NCBI RefSeq assembly: GCF_036323475.1
Contig: NZ_AP028934.1
Span: 1,550,001 to 1,614,000, forward strand
DNA length: 64,000 bases
Direction: 5' to 3'
Origin: Solobacterium moorei
GTDB lineage: Bacteria > Bacillota_I > Bacilli_A > Erysipelotrichales > Erysipelotrichaceae
This document shows positions 53,824-63,452 of the stretch, one piece after another. How positions within the stretch are numbered: position 1 is the first letter of the stretch; the number at the start of each line of letters is the position of its first letter. The notes under the pieces are model-generated. The model was given only the letters and a program-made list of their open reading frames with translations, was not told where the DNA came from and did no database searches. The position numbers and the translations under genes are program-made.

Positions 53824-54173
53824 TTAAGGTCTTATGGCAGTAATAGGTATTACGTAAACACCATCATTTCTTTTATAAGCAAATGGTACTCTGGCGCACA
53901 GAACGGCCATAAATGATGGCTTGACCATGCTTTCAGTATCTATTTTAGATGCCATGTCTTTCAATGTTTCCGCACCTTGATCGATTAATTTATCTCCACC
54001 TAATTTGATTTCAATAAGGCCATATGCCCCATTTCTTAAGTGGATCACCGCATCATATTCCAAGCCATGCTTATCTCTGTAATGGTAGACTGTTCCATCT
54101 AAATAATCCGTATAGATTCTCAAATCACGAATGCACAGGTTCTCAAATAAAAAGCCCATGGTATTTTGAACTG
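53824..54173 (-). pseudogene. DUF4143 ATPase, C-terminal fragment
   Basis: 111 aa: MGFLFENLCIRDLRIYTDY, HGLEYDAVIHLRNGAYGLIEIKLGG (written as in the D-x(n)-E-x-K nuclease-like motif) and FAYKRNDGVYVIPITAIRP. This is the last quarter of an AAA-DUF4143 protein of a different subgroup from that at 49930. The AAA part is lost; the frame breaks at an inverted repeat at 54168. Confidence 0.75.
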
Positions 54174-54225
54174 CACCCCTGAATTTGGAGAAATAAAAAA
54201 AGAACCGATTCAGGAGGTGCAGTTC
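54168..54225. repeat. Inverted repeat at breakpoint (IS-end-like)
   Basis: GAACTGCACC-CCTGAAT (54168-54184) faces ATTCAGGAGGTGCAGTTC (54208-54225). TGAACTGCACC is a common start of IS3-type ends, so this may be two fused IS ends or a deletion scar. 54226-54344 shows no gene. Confidence 0.45.
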
Positions 54226-54344
54226 ACAAAGACTGCCAATTCATCTTCCTCAATTGCGCTATCTAAATGGTAGTTTATTTGTAGTTTGAACAATAATGCA
54301 ACCGTCTTGTCTTATCAAACTTGCTCGATAATCTTCGTGACTAA

Positions 54345-54391
54345 CAAAAAAGGATGGAACACAACTGTATTTATAACAGTGATGTTCCATC
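54345..54391 (-). terminator. Terminator of the pst-pho operon
   Basis: Minus strand: GATGGAACA-TC-ACTGT pairs with ACAGT-TG-TGTTCCATC, followed by CTTTTTT. About 90 bp downstream of phoR. Confidence 0.85.
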
Positions 54392-54481
54392 TGAATGGTC
54401 ATAATCACCGACGATCAATCGTTCTGTATTTCTATTTTTTATTGATGCCTTGTTAATAAAATATCTGAATAGATGTGTTAG

Positions 54482-56161
54482 TCATATTTTGCCGAAGCAG
54501 CTACGTGATTTTTTGGGAAACTCTACAGTAATCACAGTCCCTTGATTCGGTTCACTCTCTAACGCTATCTTTCCATGGTGATATGTCACAGCATGTTTTA
54601 CGATACTAAGTCCGAGTCCGGTACCGCCGGACTGTTTGGAATGACTTTTGTCCATACGGTAAAATCGTTCAAAGACACGCTCTTGATATTCTTCTGGAAT
54701 CCCAATACCCGTATCTGCCACCTCAAGTCTGACATACTTATCGTCCTCGGAAACAGCAATTTTCACGCTGCCACCACTCCTGTTATACTTAATTGCATTA
54801 TCACAGAGATTATAGATAATTTCATAGAGAAGTCTTTGTACCCCGCACATATTTCCATCAGAACAGCTCCATGAAAGTGAAATATTTTTTGATTTTGCAG
54901 AGTCAAAGAGTATTTCACAGACTTCATCCGCCAGATTACCAAGCGAAACCTCGGAAATGGGCATATCTGTCCCTTCATCCAACTGCGATAACCGGATAAT
55001 ATCCTCAATGAGCGTCACCAGTCTGCTTGCTTCCTTTCTGATATGTCCCACAAACCGGGGAATATCTTCCGGTTTGGCAAGGCCACTTTCCATTAAGTCT
55101 GTATAGCCTATGATTCCCTGAAGTGGTGTCTTAAGTTCATGGGACACATTTGCTGTAAATTCCCGGCGCCTTCTCTCTGCCTCTGCCTGTTCCGTAATGT
55201 CAAACGCCAAAATAACCGTTCCAACCACCTCATCATCGGACAAGATCCTGCTCAGATCAAACTGATACTCACGCCCGTTTCGATGTTCTCTGAACTCTGC
55301 ATGCCCATTTTCCATAGATTCTTGCATGAAATCACGAATATTTTGATGGCGGTCAACCTCAATAATGTTTCTTCCAATACAGGTATCAGTCACACGGAAC
55401 AGTTTTTGTGCTGATAGATTGATAGTAATAATTGCCCCAGCATTATCCAGTAAAATCAAACTTTCACGCATATTGCTGGTGATTTGATGAAATTCATCCT
55501 GTTTCTGTTTCAAACAGGAAAGTGTTCGTTGTATCTCATTTTGCTGCCATTGAATGCGGCGTAATAGAGGAGATAGTTCTTCATAGGTATCATTTTCTAG
55601 GGGGTTATCTAAATTCAATCTGTTTAAAGGGTCAACAATGTGCTTTGCCATACGTTTTCCCAATACCGCTGACAGAAGAATAGCAAGAATACCAATGATA
55701 AGAATCGGTTGTATCACGCCAAGAAGAAGTACAACCACTGTGATGCGACTGACAGAAATTCGTAAAACTGTGCCATCTGTTAACCTTACTGCCTCGTACA
55801 ATGTCTTTTCTGTCAGTGTTGTGGAATAGCGGGAACTGCTGCCCGTTCCATTTTTAAACGCTTCTTTGATTTCTTCTCTATAGGCATGATTTTCCATGTT
55901 AGCGGGACTAGTTTCGTTGTCAAACAACACTTTTCCCTTTTTGGAAACCCATGTGATGCGATAATTTTTTGAATCAAGTTGATTTAAAAAATCCTTTCCT
56001 GCAGCCTCCGTTCCTCGTGCGGCGATTGATAATTCATCTACCAACTGATTCTTTTGAACCGTTTCGAAATAGTCAAACATACAGGCAGTAATAATCAGAA
56101 GCGTGCCTAATAATGTACTGAAAGCAACCAAAAGAATGGATTTAAAAATTTTACTGCTCAT
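54482..56161 (-). CDS. phoR: Phosphate sensor histidine kinase PhoR
   Basis: 559 aa from the ATG at 56161 (11-bp overlap with phoB). A first membrane helix (ILLVAFSTLLGTLLIITACMF), an extracytoplasmic loop of about 110 residues, a second helix (VVLLLGVIQPILIIGILAIL), a PAS-type segment (LILLDNAGAIITINLSAQKL), then HisKA with the phospho-acceptor in FTANVSHELKTPLQ, N box LCDNAIKYNRSGG, G1 DTGIGIPEE and G2 GTGLGLSIVK. Phosphorylates PhoB when phosphate is low; PstSCAB and PhoU restrain it. Confidence 0.95.
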   Translation of the reverse strand: MSSKIFKSILLVAFSTLLGTLLIITACMFDYFETVQKNQLVDELSIAARGTEAAGKDFLNQLDSKNYRITWVSKKGKVLFDNETSPANMENHAYREEIKEAFKNGTGSSSRYSTTLTEKTLYEAVRLTDGTVLRISVSRITVVVLLLGVIQPILIIGILAILLSAVLGKRMAKHIVDPLNRLNLDNPLENDTYEELSPLLRRIQWQQNEIQRTLSCLKQKQDEFHQITSNMRESLILLDNAGAIITINLSAQKLFRVTDTCIGRNIIEVDRHQNIRDFMQESMENGHAEFREHRNGREYQFDLSRILSDDEVVGTVILAFDITEQAEAERRRREFTANVSHELKTPLQGIIGYTDLMESGLAKPEDIPRFVGHIRKEASRLVTLIEDIIRLSQLDEGTDMPISEVSLGNLADEVCEILFDSAKSKNISLSWSCSDGNMCGVQRLLYEIIYNLCDNAIKYNRSGGSVKIAVSEDDKYVRLEVADTGIGIPEEYQERVFERFYRMDKSHSKQSGGTGLGLSIVKHAVTYHHGKIALESEPNQGTVITVEFPKKSRSCFGKI

Positions 56162-56831
56162 ATCTCGCCTTCCATCGATAACCGATATGACGAACCGTTT
56201 CAATGCATTTTCCATACCGATCTAATTTTTTTCTCAGGGTTTTAATGTGCATATCCAGTGTTCGACTGTCTCCCATGTAATCGGTATTCCAAACCAAATT
56301 GTAAAGCTGTTCTCTCGTAAAAGCGGTTCCCGAATGGGATAAAAATAAATATAGAAGTTCAAATTCCTTAAAGGTAAGCATAACACGCTCTCCTTCTATT
56401 GTAAGCGTTCGCTCGTCTAAATTCAGAATTAAACTGTCCAGTTGCAAAAGTTCGGAAATCCGTCCTTTCTGACATCTGCGTAAGACTGCTTTTACACGTG
56501 ACACCAATTCCATCACACCAAATGGTTTCACAATATAGTCATCGGCGCCTAAATCCAGTGCCTGAATTTTTTCATATTCAGCACCTCTCGCCGTTGCCAT
56601 AATGACCGGAATATTTTCCAGTTCCAGCGAATGCTTCATCTTACCCAAAAGTTCTACGCCATCCATTCCCGGAAGCATCACATCCAGTATCACCAATTCT
56701 GGTTTTTCTTTTTGAATGGCATTCCAAAACTGCAATCCATCGGAAAATCCTATTGCCTCAAACCCAGTGGAATTTAACGTGTATATCTCTATTTCTCGAA
56801 TGTTTTCATCGTCTTCTACACACCATATCAT
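56151..56831 (-). CDS. phoB: Phosphate response regulator PhoB
   Basis: 226 aa. Receiver domain with acidic pair EDDEN, phospho-acceptor Asp in ELVILDVMLPGMDG and Lys in DYIVKPFG. An OmpR-type winged helix follows (LTFKEFELLYLFLSHSGTAF, RTLDMHIKTLRKKLD). It should bind the TTGTAAA repeats upstream of pstS. Start overlaps the phoU stop by 4 bp. Confidence 0.95.
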   Translation of the reverse strand: MIWCVEDDENIREIEIYTLNSTGFEAIGFSDGLQFWNAIQKEKPELVILDVMLPGMDGVELLGKMKHSLELENIPVIMATARGAEYEKIQALDLGADDYIVKPFGVMELVSRVKAVLRRCQKGRISELLQLDSLILNLDERTLTIEGERVMLTFKEFELLYLFLSHSGTAFTREQLYNLVWNTDYMGDSRTLDMHIKTLRKKLDRYGKCIETVRHIGYRWKARYEQ

Positions 56832-57478
56832 TTTTTCCCCTCCTTATGCTTTCCTGTCATTGCATAAATGATCCATTCGGCAATATTGACTGCATGATCT
56901 CCGATACGCTCCAGATACTTGGCAATCATCAAAAAATCAAGTGCCGATTCGGCATCCGCATATTGTTTTATAATCAATTCTACAACTGTATTTTTCATAC
57001 GGTCAAAAAAATCATCTACAATATCATCTTCCAAAATCACATTTTCTGCAAGTGCTATATCCTTCCGAACGAATGCATCCACACTGTCTGTTACCATTTT
57101 TACAGCTGCTAGAGCCATATCATCGATAAGTTCTGCCCCTTTTATCTGACTGCCATTCAATAAAATGACAAGTTCTGCAATGTCCTCCGCTTGATCCCCG
57201 ATTCGTTCCATATCGGTAATCATTCTAAGTGCAGCAGAAATTTGACGCAAATCACCTGCTACCGGCTGCTGATGCAAGAGTAATTTCATACAGAGCTGTT
57301 CAATGTCTCTTTCCAATTGATCAATTTCTCTGGCATACTCTTTCTTCTCTCTTGCTAAAACTACATTTCCTTCAAACAAGGATTTCGTTACCCCTGCGAT
57401 TATTTCTTCACACATAGCTCCCATTCGGATCAGCTGGGTGTTAAGTTCATCCATTTGCTTGTCAAATTGATTCCTCAT
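56828..57478 (-). CDS. phoU: Phosphate signalling protein PhoU
   Basis: 216 aa, all-helical with the two PhoU repeats: FDKQMDELNTQLIRMGAMCE and the metal-binding ITDMERIGDQAEDIAEL, then IAKYLERIGDHAVNIAEWII. Negative regulator linking the Pst transporter to PhoR. One-base overlap with the pstB stop. Confidence 0.96.
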   Translation of the reverse strand: MRNQFDKQMDELNTQLIRMGAMCEEIIAGVTKSLFEGNVVLAREKKEYAREIDQLERDIEQLCMKLLLHQQPVAGDLRQISAALRMITDMERIGDQAEDIAELVILLNGSQIKGAELIDDMALAAVKMVTDSVDAFVRKDIALAENVILEDDIVDDFFDRMKNTVVELIIKQYADAESALDFLMIAKYLERIGDHAVNIAEWIIYAMTGKHKEGKK

Positions 57479-58233
57479 TATCCAAACCTCCCCGTAATAT
57501 AATCTTCAGTTCTTTTATCCTGTGGCTGGTCAAAGATATTGTCCGTTGCCCCAAATTCCACCAGTTCACCAAGCAGGAAAAATGCTGTATAATCCGAGAC
57601 CCTAACTGCCTGCTGCATATTATGCGTTACCATGACGATAGTATAATCTTTTTTCAGTTCCATAACCAATTTCTCAATCTTAGAGGTTGAAATCGGGTCC
57701 AAGGCACTTGTTGGCTCATCCATCAAAAGGACATCCGGATCTACTGCCAAAGCTCTTGCAATGCAAAGCCTTTGTTGCTGACCACCGGACAACCACAATG
57801 CATTTTTCTTCAGATGATCTTTAACTTCATCCCAAATTGCAGCACCTCGAAGTGCCTTTTCAACAATCTCATCCAAAAGTGCTCGATTTGTTGTTCCATG
57901 AGTTCGCGGACCGTAGGCGACATTATCATAAATACTCATCGGAAACGGATTCGGTTTTTGAAATACCATTCCTATTTGTCCACGCAATTCATTGACATCA
58001 ACATGATGTGCAAAAATATCCTCTTCCCTATAATAAATCTCTCCGCTAATTTTTACGGACGGAATCAGATCATTCATGCGATTCAATGTCTTTAAAAAAG
58101 TAGACTTTCCACACCCTGACGGCCCAATCAATGCAGTAATACTCTTTTCCGGAATTTCAATATTGATCTTTTTCAAAGCCTGATGTTCGCCATACCAGAG
58201 ACACAAATCTTTGGCAGTAATGATTGAATCCAT
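57478..58233 (-). CDS. pstB: Phosphate ABC transporter ATPase PstB
   Basis: 251 aa. Start 58233 ([15 protein letters not shown]) has AAAGGA upstream; a longer version from 58254 is possible. Walker [15 protein letters not shown] loop [12 protein letters not shown], signature LSGGQQQRL, Walker [15 protein letters not shown] and H loop [10 protein letters not shown]. Complete. Confidence 0.97.
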   Translation of the reverse strand: MDSIITAKDLCLWYGEHQALKKINIEIPEKSITALIGPSGCGKSTFLKTLNRMNDLIPSVKISGEIYYREEDIFAHHVDVNELRGQIGMVFQKPNPFPMSIYDNVAYGPRTHGTTNRALLDEIVEKALRGAAIWDEVKDHLKKNALWLSGGQQQRLCIARALAVDPDVLLMDEPTSALDPISTSKIEKLVMELKKDYTIVMVTHNMQQAVRVSDYTAFFLLGELVEFGATDNIFDQPQDKRTEDYITGRFG

Positions 58234-58254
58234 ATGTTTCTTTCCTTTCTTCAT

Positions 58255-59115
58255 TTATCGCTCATTTCTCTTCTTGGTATAATATTTCTGTGTCATTTCA
58301 GCCGCAAGATTTATCATCAATGCTAATAGCATAAGTATTGCGGCAATTGCAAAAGCAATGCCAAATTCTCCATTCTCCTTTGCATAAACATATAAACTGA
58401 CGGTAAGCGTTGCTCCGGGAGAGATAAGGCTGTCTACAAATCCATGCAGCGTATGGGCAAATCCTGCGGTGAAAAGAAGTGCAGCGGATTCTCCTAATAT
58501 TCTTCCTACGGATAAAATACAGCCGGTAATGACACCATCCACACAGCCGGTAATGACTACTGTGCGTACCACACGCCATTTTCCAGCACCAAGTCCGAAC
58601 GCTCCTTCCCGATAGGACATTGGAACACTTTTTAAACTCTCCTGTGTATTTCGCATAATAATCGGCAAATTCATGACTGCAAGTGTCAACGATCCTGCCA
58701 AAAGGTTGGTTCCTATATGATTTGCAAATATCAGCATACCCACCAACCCATAAATGATCGATGGAATACCCGACAGTGTTTCTGCCGTGTATTCAATGGC
58801 AGAAACTATCTTTTGATTTGTCGCATATTCTGTCAAATAGATTGCTGTCCCAACGCCGAGTGGTAGCACAATCAGTAAGGTCGCAATCATAATGTACAAG
58901 GTATTCAGAATGTCCGGTAAAATGCCAATACGGTCACTGATATAACTGGGTGCTGTAGATAAAAAAGTCCAGTTGATACCTGGCAATCCTTTTACCAAAA
59001 CATAAACCAGCAAAAATAACGAAATGGCTGCTGTCAAACCGGTGCAAATATACATCAGTCCTTTCATGAACACTTCATATTGCTTTCGTCTTAGTTTGTG
59101 ATATTCTGTATTCAT
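58255..59115 (-). CDS. pstA: Phosphate ABC transporter permease PstA
   Basis: 286 aa, six predicted membrane helices; the coupling motif region is MRNTQESLKSVPMSYREGAFGLGAGKWRVVR (quoted in part: PMSYREGAFGLGAGKW). ETLSGIPSIIYGLVGMLI is typical of Pst permeases. Three bases separate it from pstC. Confidence 0.96.
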   Translation of the reverse strand: MNTEYHKLRRKQYEVFMKGLMYICTGLTAAISLFLLVYVLVKGLPGINWTFLSTAPSYISDRIGILPDILNTLYIMIATLLIVLPLGVGTAIYLTEYATNQKIVSAIEYTAETLSGIPSIIYGLVGMLIFANHIGTNLLAGSLTLAVMNLPIIMRNTQESLKSVPMSYREGAFGLGAGKWRVVRTVVITGCVDGVITGCILSVGRILGESAALLFTAGFAHTLHGFVDSLISPGATLTVSLYVYAKENGEFGIAFAIAAILMLLALMINLAAEMTQKYYTKKRNER

Positions 59116-59118
59116 TTC

Positions 59119-59985
59119 CTATTTGACACCCCTTTTCAAAAAGAAATTTAATGTAGCATTCAAAAGCATGATGAACAGGAACAAAACCAAGGCGACAGAA
59201 AACAGAGCTTCTCTCTGCAATCCGCCGGCATATGACATTTCGCTGGCAACTGCACTGGTCAGAAAACGCACGCTTTGAAACAGGGAATCCGGCATATTGG
59301 CAACATTGCCTGCCACCATCATTACTGCCATCGCCTCTCCGATTGCCCGACCGATACCAAGTACGATTGCAGCGGCTATTCCACTTTTCGCTGCTGGAAC
59401 AGACACTCGGAAGTAGGTTTCTATCTGTGTCGCTCCCAAAGCAAGAGAAGCGTCTTCATATTCCTTTGGTACTGCATCCAGTGCAGTAACGGACATCTTA
59501 ATTACCGAAGGCAGGATCATAATGGCAAGCACAAGTATTGCCGCCAATAAACTTGCTCCGTTCGGAACATGAAAAAACCTTTGAATTCCCGGTACTAAAA
59601 TTAACATGCCAACAAGACCATAGACAACAGATGGAATTCCTGCAAGCAGACTTACGAAGGACTGCATAAGTTCTTTGATTTTCGAATTTGCTACTTTTGA
59701 CAGATATACAGCCGTAAAAAATCCAACCGGGACCCCAAGTAGAACCGCACCTGCCGTGCCATAAATACTTGTAAGGATAAACGGCAGAATCCCATATTGA
59801 GGATTCGTCTTAGTAGGTGCCCATTCTGTTCCGAAAAGGAATTTTATAAGACCGATCTTATGAATAGCTGGAATTCCCGATATGACTAAATAAACAGTAA
59901 TCAGAAGCACACAGCCAACTGTCATTAAGCCCAGCAGAAGGAACAGTCCATGGACAATATTTTCAATCCTTTGTTTTTTCTTCAT
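59119..59985 (-). CDS. pstC: Phosphate ABC transporter permease PstC
   Basis: 288 aa, six membrane helices; SLLAGIPSVVYGLVGMLILV and the coupling loop VPKEYEDASLALGATQIETY, ending GIGRAIGEAMAVMMVAGN. Forms the channel with PstA. Preceded by a hairpin in the pstS-pstC gap. Confidence 0.96.
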   Translation of the reverse strand: MKKKQRIENIVHGLFLLLGLMTVGCVLLITVYLVISGIPAIHKIGLIKFLFGTEWAPTKTNPQYGILPFILTSIYGTAGAVLLGVPVGFFTAVYLSKVANSKIKELMQSFVSLLAGIPSVVYGLVGMLILVPGIQRFFHVPNGASLLAAILVLAIMILPSVIKMSVTALDAVPKEYEDASLALGATQIETYFRVSVPAAKSGIAAAIVLGIGRAIGEAMAVMMVAGNVANMPDSLFQSVRFLTSAVASEMSYAGGLQREALFSVALVLFLFIMLLNATLNFFLKRGVK

Positions 59986-60002
59986 AAACTTTTACCTCGA
60001 CA

Positions 60003-60035
60003 AGTGGAGATACTACATCCTGTACTATCTCCACT
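60003..60035 (-). promoter_or_regulatory. Hairpin between pstS and pstC
   Basis: AGTGGAGATA and TATCTCCACT form a perfect 10-bp stem with a 13-nt loop in the 64-bp gap. No U-run follows. Such hairpins can stabilise the pstS part of the message so that more binding protein is made than permease. Confidence 0.6.
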
Positions 60036-60049
60036 CTGCTCTCCTATTC

Positions 60050-60895
60050 TTAATTTGCAGGGACGACACCTGCTTTAGAAATCAGATCATTAGATGTCTT
60101 GGATGTTGCATAGTCAAAGAATTTCTTTGCTGCATCCGAAAGTTTCCTATCTTTTTTTGTTACTAGTACAAAGGAACGTTGTACGGTATAACTTCCATTT
60201 TTTATATTTTCCTCGTTAACTGCTACCTTATCAACCGTCAGAGCTTTGACAGAATTCTTAACAGATGCAGCAGATGCATAACCTATAGCATTCGGATTCT
60301 GCGCAACAGTAGTAATGACATCGCCTGTTGAAGTAAGTTCCTGTCGATACTTGCAGGCACCTTTAGTCTCTGTAATAGATTCAAATCCATCACGGGTACC
60401 GGAACTGGCTTCACGACCAATCACAACAATCTCTCCATCCTTACCTCCCACCTGAGACCAATTGGTAATTTTTCCTGTATAAATTCCTGCAATATCTGTG
60501 AGGCTTAAATCCTGTATTGGATTATCGGGATTTACAATGATTGCGATACCGTCATAGGCGAGTACCGTTTCTGTAAGACCAGATGCCTTCTCTTCGTCCT
60601 TTAAATTTCGAGAAGACAATCCTATATCACATCGTCCCTCTGAAACTGCTTTTATACCTGAACCGGATCCGGTAGGATTATATGTAAATGTAATCCCCGT
60701 ATCATTTTGAAATGATTCTCCCAAAATGCCGATGACTTTTTCCATGGATGTAGAACCATCCGTGGAAACAGAAGCCGAACCGGTCTTCTCATCGCGAACT
60801 GTATTTTTCTGACTTGTCTTTCCTCCGCATGCTGTTAAAACACCCAGGCAAAGCACACCTACTGCAACAATCGACAACATTTTTTTGATTTTCAT
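60050..60895 (-). CDS. pstS: Phosphate-binding lipoprotein PstS
   Basis: 281 aa from the ATG at 60895 (GAGGTG upstream). The lipoprotein signal ends in LGVLTACGG (lipobox Cys). Ligand-binding motifs: VSTDGSTSMEKVIGILGESF, TYNPTGSGSGIKAVSEGRCD, IVVIGREASSGTRDGFESI, NPNAIGYASAASVKNSVKAL. Captures phosphate outside the membrane and hands it to PstCA. First gene of the operon, directly under PHO boxes. Confidence 0.96.
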   Translation of the reverse strand: MKIKKMLSIVAVGVLCLGVLTACGGKTSQKNTVRDEKTGSASVSTDGSTSMEKVIGILGESFQNDTGITFTYNPTGSGSGIKAVSEGRCDIGLSSRNLKDEEKASGLTETVLAYDGIAIIVNPDNPIQDLSLTDIAGIYTGKITNWSQVGGKDGEIVVIGREASSGTRDGFESITETKGACKYRQELTSTGDVITTVAQNPNAIGYASAASVKNSVKALTVDKVAVNEENIKNGSYTVQRSFVLVTKKDRKLSDAAKKFFDYATSKTSNDLISKAGVVPAN

Positions 60896-60950
60896 AGTCA
60901 ACACCTCATCATTTCTTATTTTGTGATTTTTTCCTTTCATAATGGTAAGT

Positions 60951-61003
60951 TTACATACTGCTTGTAAAGTTCAAAAGACAAGGTTTGTAAAGTTGTTGTA
61001 AAA
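60951..61003 (-). promoter_or_regulatory. PHO boxes and -10 of the pst operon
   Basis: Plus-strand TTGTAAA occurs at 60962, 60985 and 60996 (minus: TTTACAA); the last two are 11 bp apart and the first is 23 bp away, so the motifs lie on about one helix face. Minus-strand TATGTA (60957-60952) is a fitting -10. No -35 is present, as expected for a PhoB-activated promoter. The whole site lies inside a 123-bp duplication. Confidence 0.75.
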
Positions 61004-61073
61004 TATATAATGAACTGCATCAAAATCTACATAATCATTTTAGAACCTCCGTTTGGCTATGAATATTGTCACT
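60951..61073. repeat. 123-bp target duplication, left copy (pst promoter)
   Basis: Matches 62978-63100 over 123 bp with one difference (ATATA versus ATACA). Target duplication of the IS1634-type element 2; this copy keeps its place in front of pstS. Confidence 0.92.
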
Positions 61074-62977
61074 CCCGTGTTTAGAAGTTAGCACCATTAA
61101 TCTTTAGGAGCACATTTTTAATAAAGTAATTCAAGTCCAGTATTGATGGGCTTTTCTTATTGTTCAAAAACTTGACAAATTCATTTTTATCTATTCCTTT
61201 TAATGGTGTAATGGTGTATTATATAGGAGGGTGTTTTATGGCTTATTTCCTTAAGGTTGCTAAACAACAAAACAATACGTATCTCGCTGTTTATGAATCT
61301 TTTTATTCTCCTGCTACCAAAGGTACCAAACATCGTTGTATCAGGTCTCTTGGTTCTGTTTCTAAACTGAAAGCTGCCGGTATTGATGATCCTGTTGCTT
61401 TCTACAAAGATGAAGTAGAAAAAATGAATCTGGATAACAAGCAAGATAAGATCAAGAAAATTACTTCCGTTTCTCCAAGAAGATATCTTGGCTATTTCCC
61501 TTTGAAATCCATTCTTGAAGATCTTGATATCAAGAAGTTTATTGATCTGTATAAATTCACTACCGATTTTGAATTTGAACTTTATGAAGTTCTTTCTCTT
61601 CTTGTATATGCTCGTTGTGTTTCTCCCTGCAGTAAATACAAAACATATTATGAAATCCTTCCTCAGCTTCATATTCCTTATGCATTCAACTACGATCAAC
61701 TATTGAGTGCCCTGGCATTTTATGGAAATGACTATGAGAAAATTGTTGAACTGTTCACTTCGAGAGTCCAAGACAAATATTCCATAGATACTGCTATCAC
61801 CTATTTTGACTGTACAAACTTCTATTTTGAAATTGACAGAGAAGATGACTTCAGAAGAAAGGGTCCAAGCAAAGAAAACAGGAAAGCTCCTGTCATTGGG
61901 CTGGGCTTACTGCTGGATGCGAATCAAATTCCTGTTGGTATGAAGCTGTATCCTGGAAATGAATCAGAAAAGCCTGTATTGAAAGATGTACTGAAAGACT
62001 TGAAGGAAAGACATGAAGTACACGGAAAAACGATACGGGTAGCTGACAAGGGACTGAACTGTTCAGAGAATATACTTTCAGCTTTGGCAAACGGCGATGG
62101 ATATCTCTTTTCCAAATCAGTCAAGCAGCTGCCTGAAACAGAAAAGGTATGGGTTCTACTACCTAATGACTACAAAGCAATCAAGGACAGAAATGGCAAG
62201 ATCATTTATTACTGTAAAGAATGTATCGATGAATTTCCATACACATATACAGATGAAAGCGGAAAAAAGAAAAAAGTAAACATCAAAGAAAAAAGAGTCG
62301 TCACATACAATCCGACACTGGCAAGAAAACACAAATATGAAATAAACAAGCTTGTAGAAAAAGCCAAAGGTCTGTCCGTATCACTTGTAAAGAAAAATGA
62401 ATATGGGGAAAGCGCAAAATATGTCACTTTCAGATCTACTTCAAACGGAGAAGAAGCAGAAGATAAAGTAAAGGCCATCATCAATCAGGAAACGATAGAT
62501 AATGACTTGAAACTGGCCGGTTACAATATGCTTGTCACATCTGAAACAAAGGTGGATGCCAGACAGATATATGAAACATACCACAACCTGTGGAGGATAG
62601 AAGAATCATTCAGAATCATGAAATCAGACCTAGATGCAAGACCTGTTTATTTACAGCTTGAGAATACGATCAAGGGACATTTCTTAATATGTTATCTTAC
62701 TGTACTGCTGCAGAGAATATTTCAATTTAAAGTCTTGGAAAACAAATATTCCTCTTCAGAGCTGAATGAATTCTACAAAGCATTCCAGTTCGTTGAAGGA
62801 GAAGACAGTTATACAAACATATCCATAGGAACCAACTTCATTACCGAATTATCAGACATGACAGGATTACCTTTAGACAATTATTTTTTATCTCCAACAA
62901 AACTAAAAAAGGTGTTGAACTATAGATTCTAATCTGTAGTTTTACACCATTTTTTAATGTTTAACTCTAAAGTCAGG
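61074..62977 (+). mobile_element. IS1634-type insertion sequence 2
   Basis: 1,904 bp between 123-bp direct repeats. Ends CCCGTGTTTAGAAGTTA and, inverted, CCTGACTTTAGAGTTA are imperfect inverted repeats. It is a different member from the element at 32421. Confidence 0.9.
61238..62932 (+). CDS. IS1634-family transposase
   Basis: 564 aa from the ATG at 61238 (AGGAGG upstream). Motifs TYFDCTNFYFEIDREDDFR, RVADKGLNCSENILSA, LWRIEESFRIMKSDLDARPV; same architecture as the 32569 protein but clearly diverged. Its 3' end lies in a hairpin (GGTGT/ACACC, T-rich end) that should terminate transcription. Confidence 0.93.
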   Translation: MAYFLKVAKQQNNTYLAVYESFYSPATKGTKHRCIRSLGSVSKLKAAGIDDPVAFYKDEVEKMNLDNKQDKIKKITSVSPRRYLGYFPLKSILEDLDIKKFIDLYKFTTDFEFELYEVLSLLVYARCVSPCSKYKTYYEILPQLHIPYAFNYDQLLSALAFYGNDYEKIVELFTSRVQDKYSIDTAITYFDCTNFYFEIDREDDFRRKGPSKENRKAPVIGLGLLLDANQIPVGMKLYPGNESEKPVLKDVLKDLKERHEVHGKTIRVADKGLNCSENILSALANGDGYLFSKSVKQLPETEKVWVLLPNDYKAIKDRNGKIIYYCKECIDEFPYTYTDESGKKKKVNIKEKRVVTYNPTLARKHKYEINKLVEKAKGLSVSLVKKNEYGESAKYVTFRSTSNGEEAEDKVKAIINQETIDNDLKLAGYNMLVTSETKVDARQIYETYHNLWRIEESFRIMKSDLDARPVYLQLENTIKGHFLICYLTVLLQRIFQFKVLENKYSSSELNEFYKAFQFVEGEDSYTNISIGTNFITELSDMTGLPLDNYFLSPTKLKKVLNYRF

Positions 62978-63100
62978 TTACATACTGCTTGTAAAGTTCA
63001 AAAGACAAGGTTTGTAAAGTTGTTGTAAAATACATAATGAACTGCATCAAAATCTACATAATCATTTTAGAACCTCCGTTTGGCTATGAATATTGTCACT
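62978..63100. repeat. 123-bp target duplication, right copy (orphan pst promoter)
   Basis: Second copy of the pst promoter segment, PHO-box motifs included. It points on the minus strand into the IS. 63101-63162 shows nothing further. Confidence 0.92.
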
Positions 63101-63162
63101 AATATCGTTAAAAGATAAGCCCTCCTAGAATTCAAATCTTTATTATCCATTTCCAATCACAA

Positions 63163-63227
63163 AAATAAAGGCTTTCCAACAGCCAATCGTACTCATTAAC
63201 GATAGCCCTCTGAAAAGCCTTTTATTT
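63163..63227. terminator. Long bidirectional terminator hairpin
   Basis: AATAAAGGCTTTCC faces GAAAAGCCTTTTATT, with an inner ATCGT/ACGAT stem. T-rich on both sides. Ends the transcript of the 63453 gene. 63228-63452 has no gene; TTGTTAGGCT occurs twice there. Confidence 0.7.
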
Positions 63228-63452
63228 ACTACATATTTTTTTTACTTGTTAGGCTGTAACTTTTGACATCAAGACTACGCACTCGACATGAGATTGTTAG
63301 GCTAATTTCGGAAATTGGTCAATAAACTTAATTTTCCTCACGTAATCAGGGTCCTTATGCTTTGTTTAATCTTATTTTTTTAACCTTAATTAGGCTATTT
63401 TTTAAAATTACAGCCCTATAGTAATTTTTCTCCTAATGATTTGAAAAGTTTT

